The notes below the pieces were generated by a model that saw nothing but the letters and a program-made list of their open reading frames with translations, was not told the DNA's origin and did not search any database. This document shows positions 5,321 to 5,387 of a stretch of 5,387 nucleotides of DNA, piece after piece. The DNA lies in assembly GCA_030627155.1 (NCBI GenBank), contig DAOUSP010000097.1, positions 1 to 5,387 of the forward strand, read 5' to 3'. This DNA is from Candidatus Aminicenantota bacterium. Lineage in GTDB: Bacteria > Acidobacteriota > Aminicenantia > Aminicenantales > Aminicenantaceae. Numbering within the stretch: the stretch's first letter is position 1; every line of letters starts with the position of its first letter. Made by a program: the position numbers and the translations under genes.

Positions 5321-5387
5321 TCAAATTTCCCTGGGATAGCTCCTCGGGGATTAACCTTTATCTTTTGTGGCTTCTCCTCAAGAAGAA
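5305..5387 (-). CDS. Possible C-terminal tail of a convergent gene, stop inside the MITE-like repeat
   Basis: Read leftward from the right edge, one minus-strand frame is open for 26 codons (ending ...NPRGAIPGKFDLNYS) and stops at TAA in the element's right arm. The other two minus frames close within ten codons. The visible peptide is Lys/Pro-rich and soluble-looking, and I do not recognise it. The final DLNYS and the stop come from the junction and the repeat, so a real gene here would have an end altered by the insertion. Evidence is weak: two plus-strand frames are also open over the same 67 bp, and 26 codons is short. Sequence to the right of the window is decisive. Confidence 0.25.
   Translation of the reverse strand, partial: LLEEKPQKIKVNPRGAIPGKFDLNYS

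Noticed and set aside
5329..5350. CCCTGGG...CTCGGGG as a terminator hairpin at the right edge
   Set aside because: Pairing is short and broken, and no T run follows on either strand.
1..5387. CRISPR arrays, tRNA/rRNA genes, phage or defence genes, retron-like structures
   Set aside because: No regularly spaced direct repeats, no RNA gene signatures and no uncharacterised multi-gene cassette are visible; the six genes are well-known envelope biosynthesis families.

Overview
The window is a compact, AT-rich (roughly 40% GC by eye) stretch of a bacterial chromosome. All six recognisable genes are on the + strand and are packed almost end to end. Four of them make up the whole dedicated Kdo pathway, so the host is almost certainly a diderm (Gram-negative type) that makes lipopolysaccharide. 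Nothing here fixes the phylum. An uncultured anaerobic diderm lineage (for example Acidobacteriota/Aminicenantes-like, Omnitrophota-like or Desulfobacterota-like) would fit, but that is a guess from gene content and composition.

Layout: the window opens inside kdsB (CMP-Kdo synthetase, 5' end missing, to 550). It is followed by kdsA (Kdo-8-phosphate synthase, best start 571, to 1419), kdsD (arabinose-5-phosphate isomerase with SIS and two CBS domains, 1436-2407) and kdsC (Kdo-8-phosphate phosphatase, best start 2407, to 2949). After a 50-bp gap come an AlgC-type phosphomannomutase/phosphoglucomutase (GTG start, 3000-4370) and uppP/bacA (undecaprenyl-diphosphate phosphatase, TTG start, 4367-5161). 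Gaps and overlaps of -4 to +50 bp, with TAATG and TTGA stop/start overlaps, point to one transcription unit or two abutting ones. No convincing promoter is visible, so the main promoter is probably upstream of the window.

How the genes work together: KdsD makes arabinose-5-P from ribulose-5-P, KdsA condenses it with PEP to Kdo-8-P, KdsC removes the phosphate, and KdsB activates Kdo as CMP-Kdo for the lipid A inner core. The hexomutase supplies hexose-1-phosphates (mannose and/or glucose) for nucleotide sugars. UppP regenerates undecaprenyl phosphate, the lipid carrier for O-antigen and peptidoglycan precursors. The block is therefore a cell-envelope polysaccharide precursor cassette.

The only non-routine structure is at the right end. 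Eleven bp after the uppP stop lies a 148-bp element (5173-5320) bounded by 28-bp inverted repeats matching at 25 of 28 positions, enclosing a 92-bp cytosine-poor core with no credible gene. It looks like a MITE-type non-autonomous transposable element. Beyond it, a short minus-strand open frame enters from the right edge and reaches its stop inside the element's right repeat; it may be the tail of a convergent gene. I see no CRISPR array, tRNA, rRNA, phage gene or novel multi-gene system.
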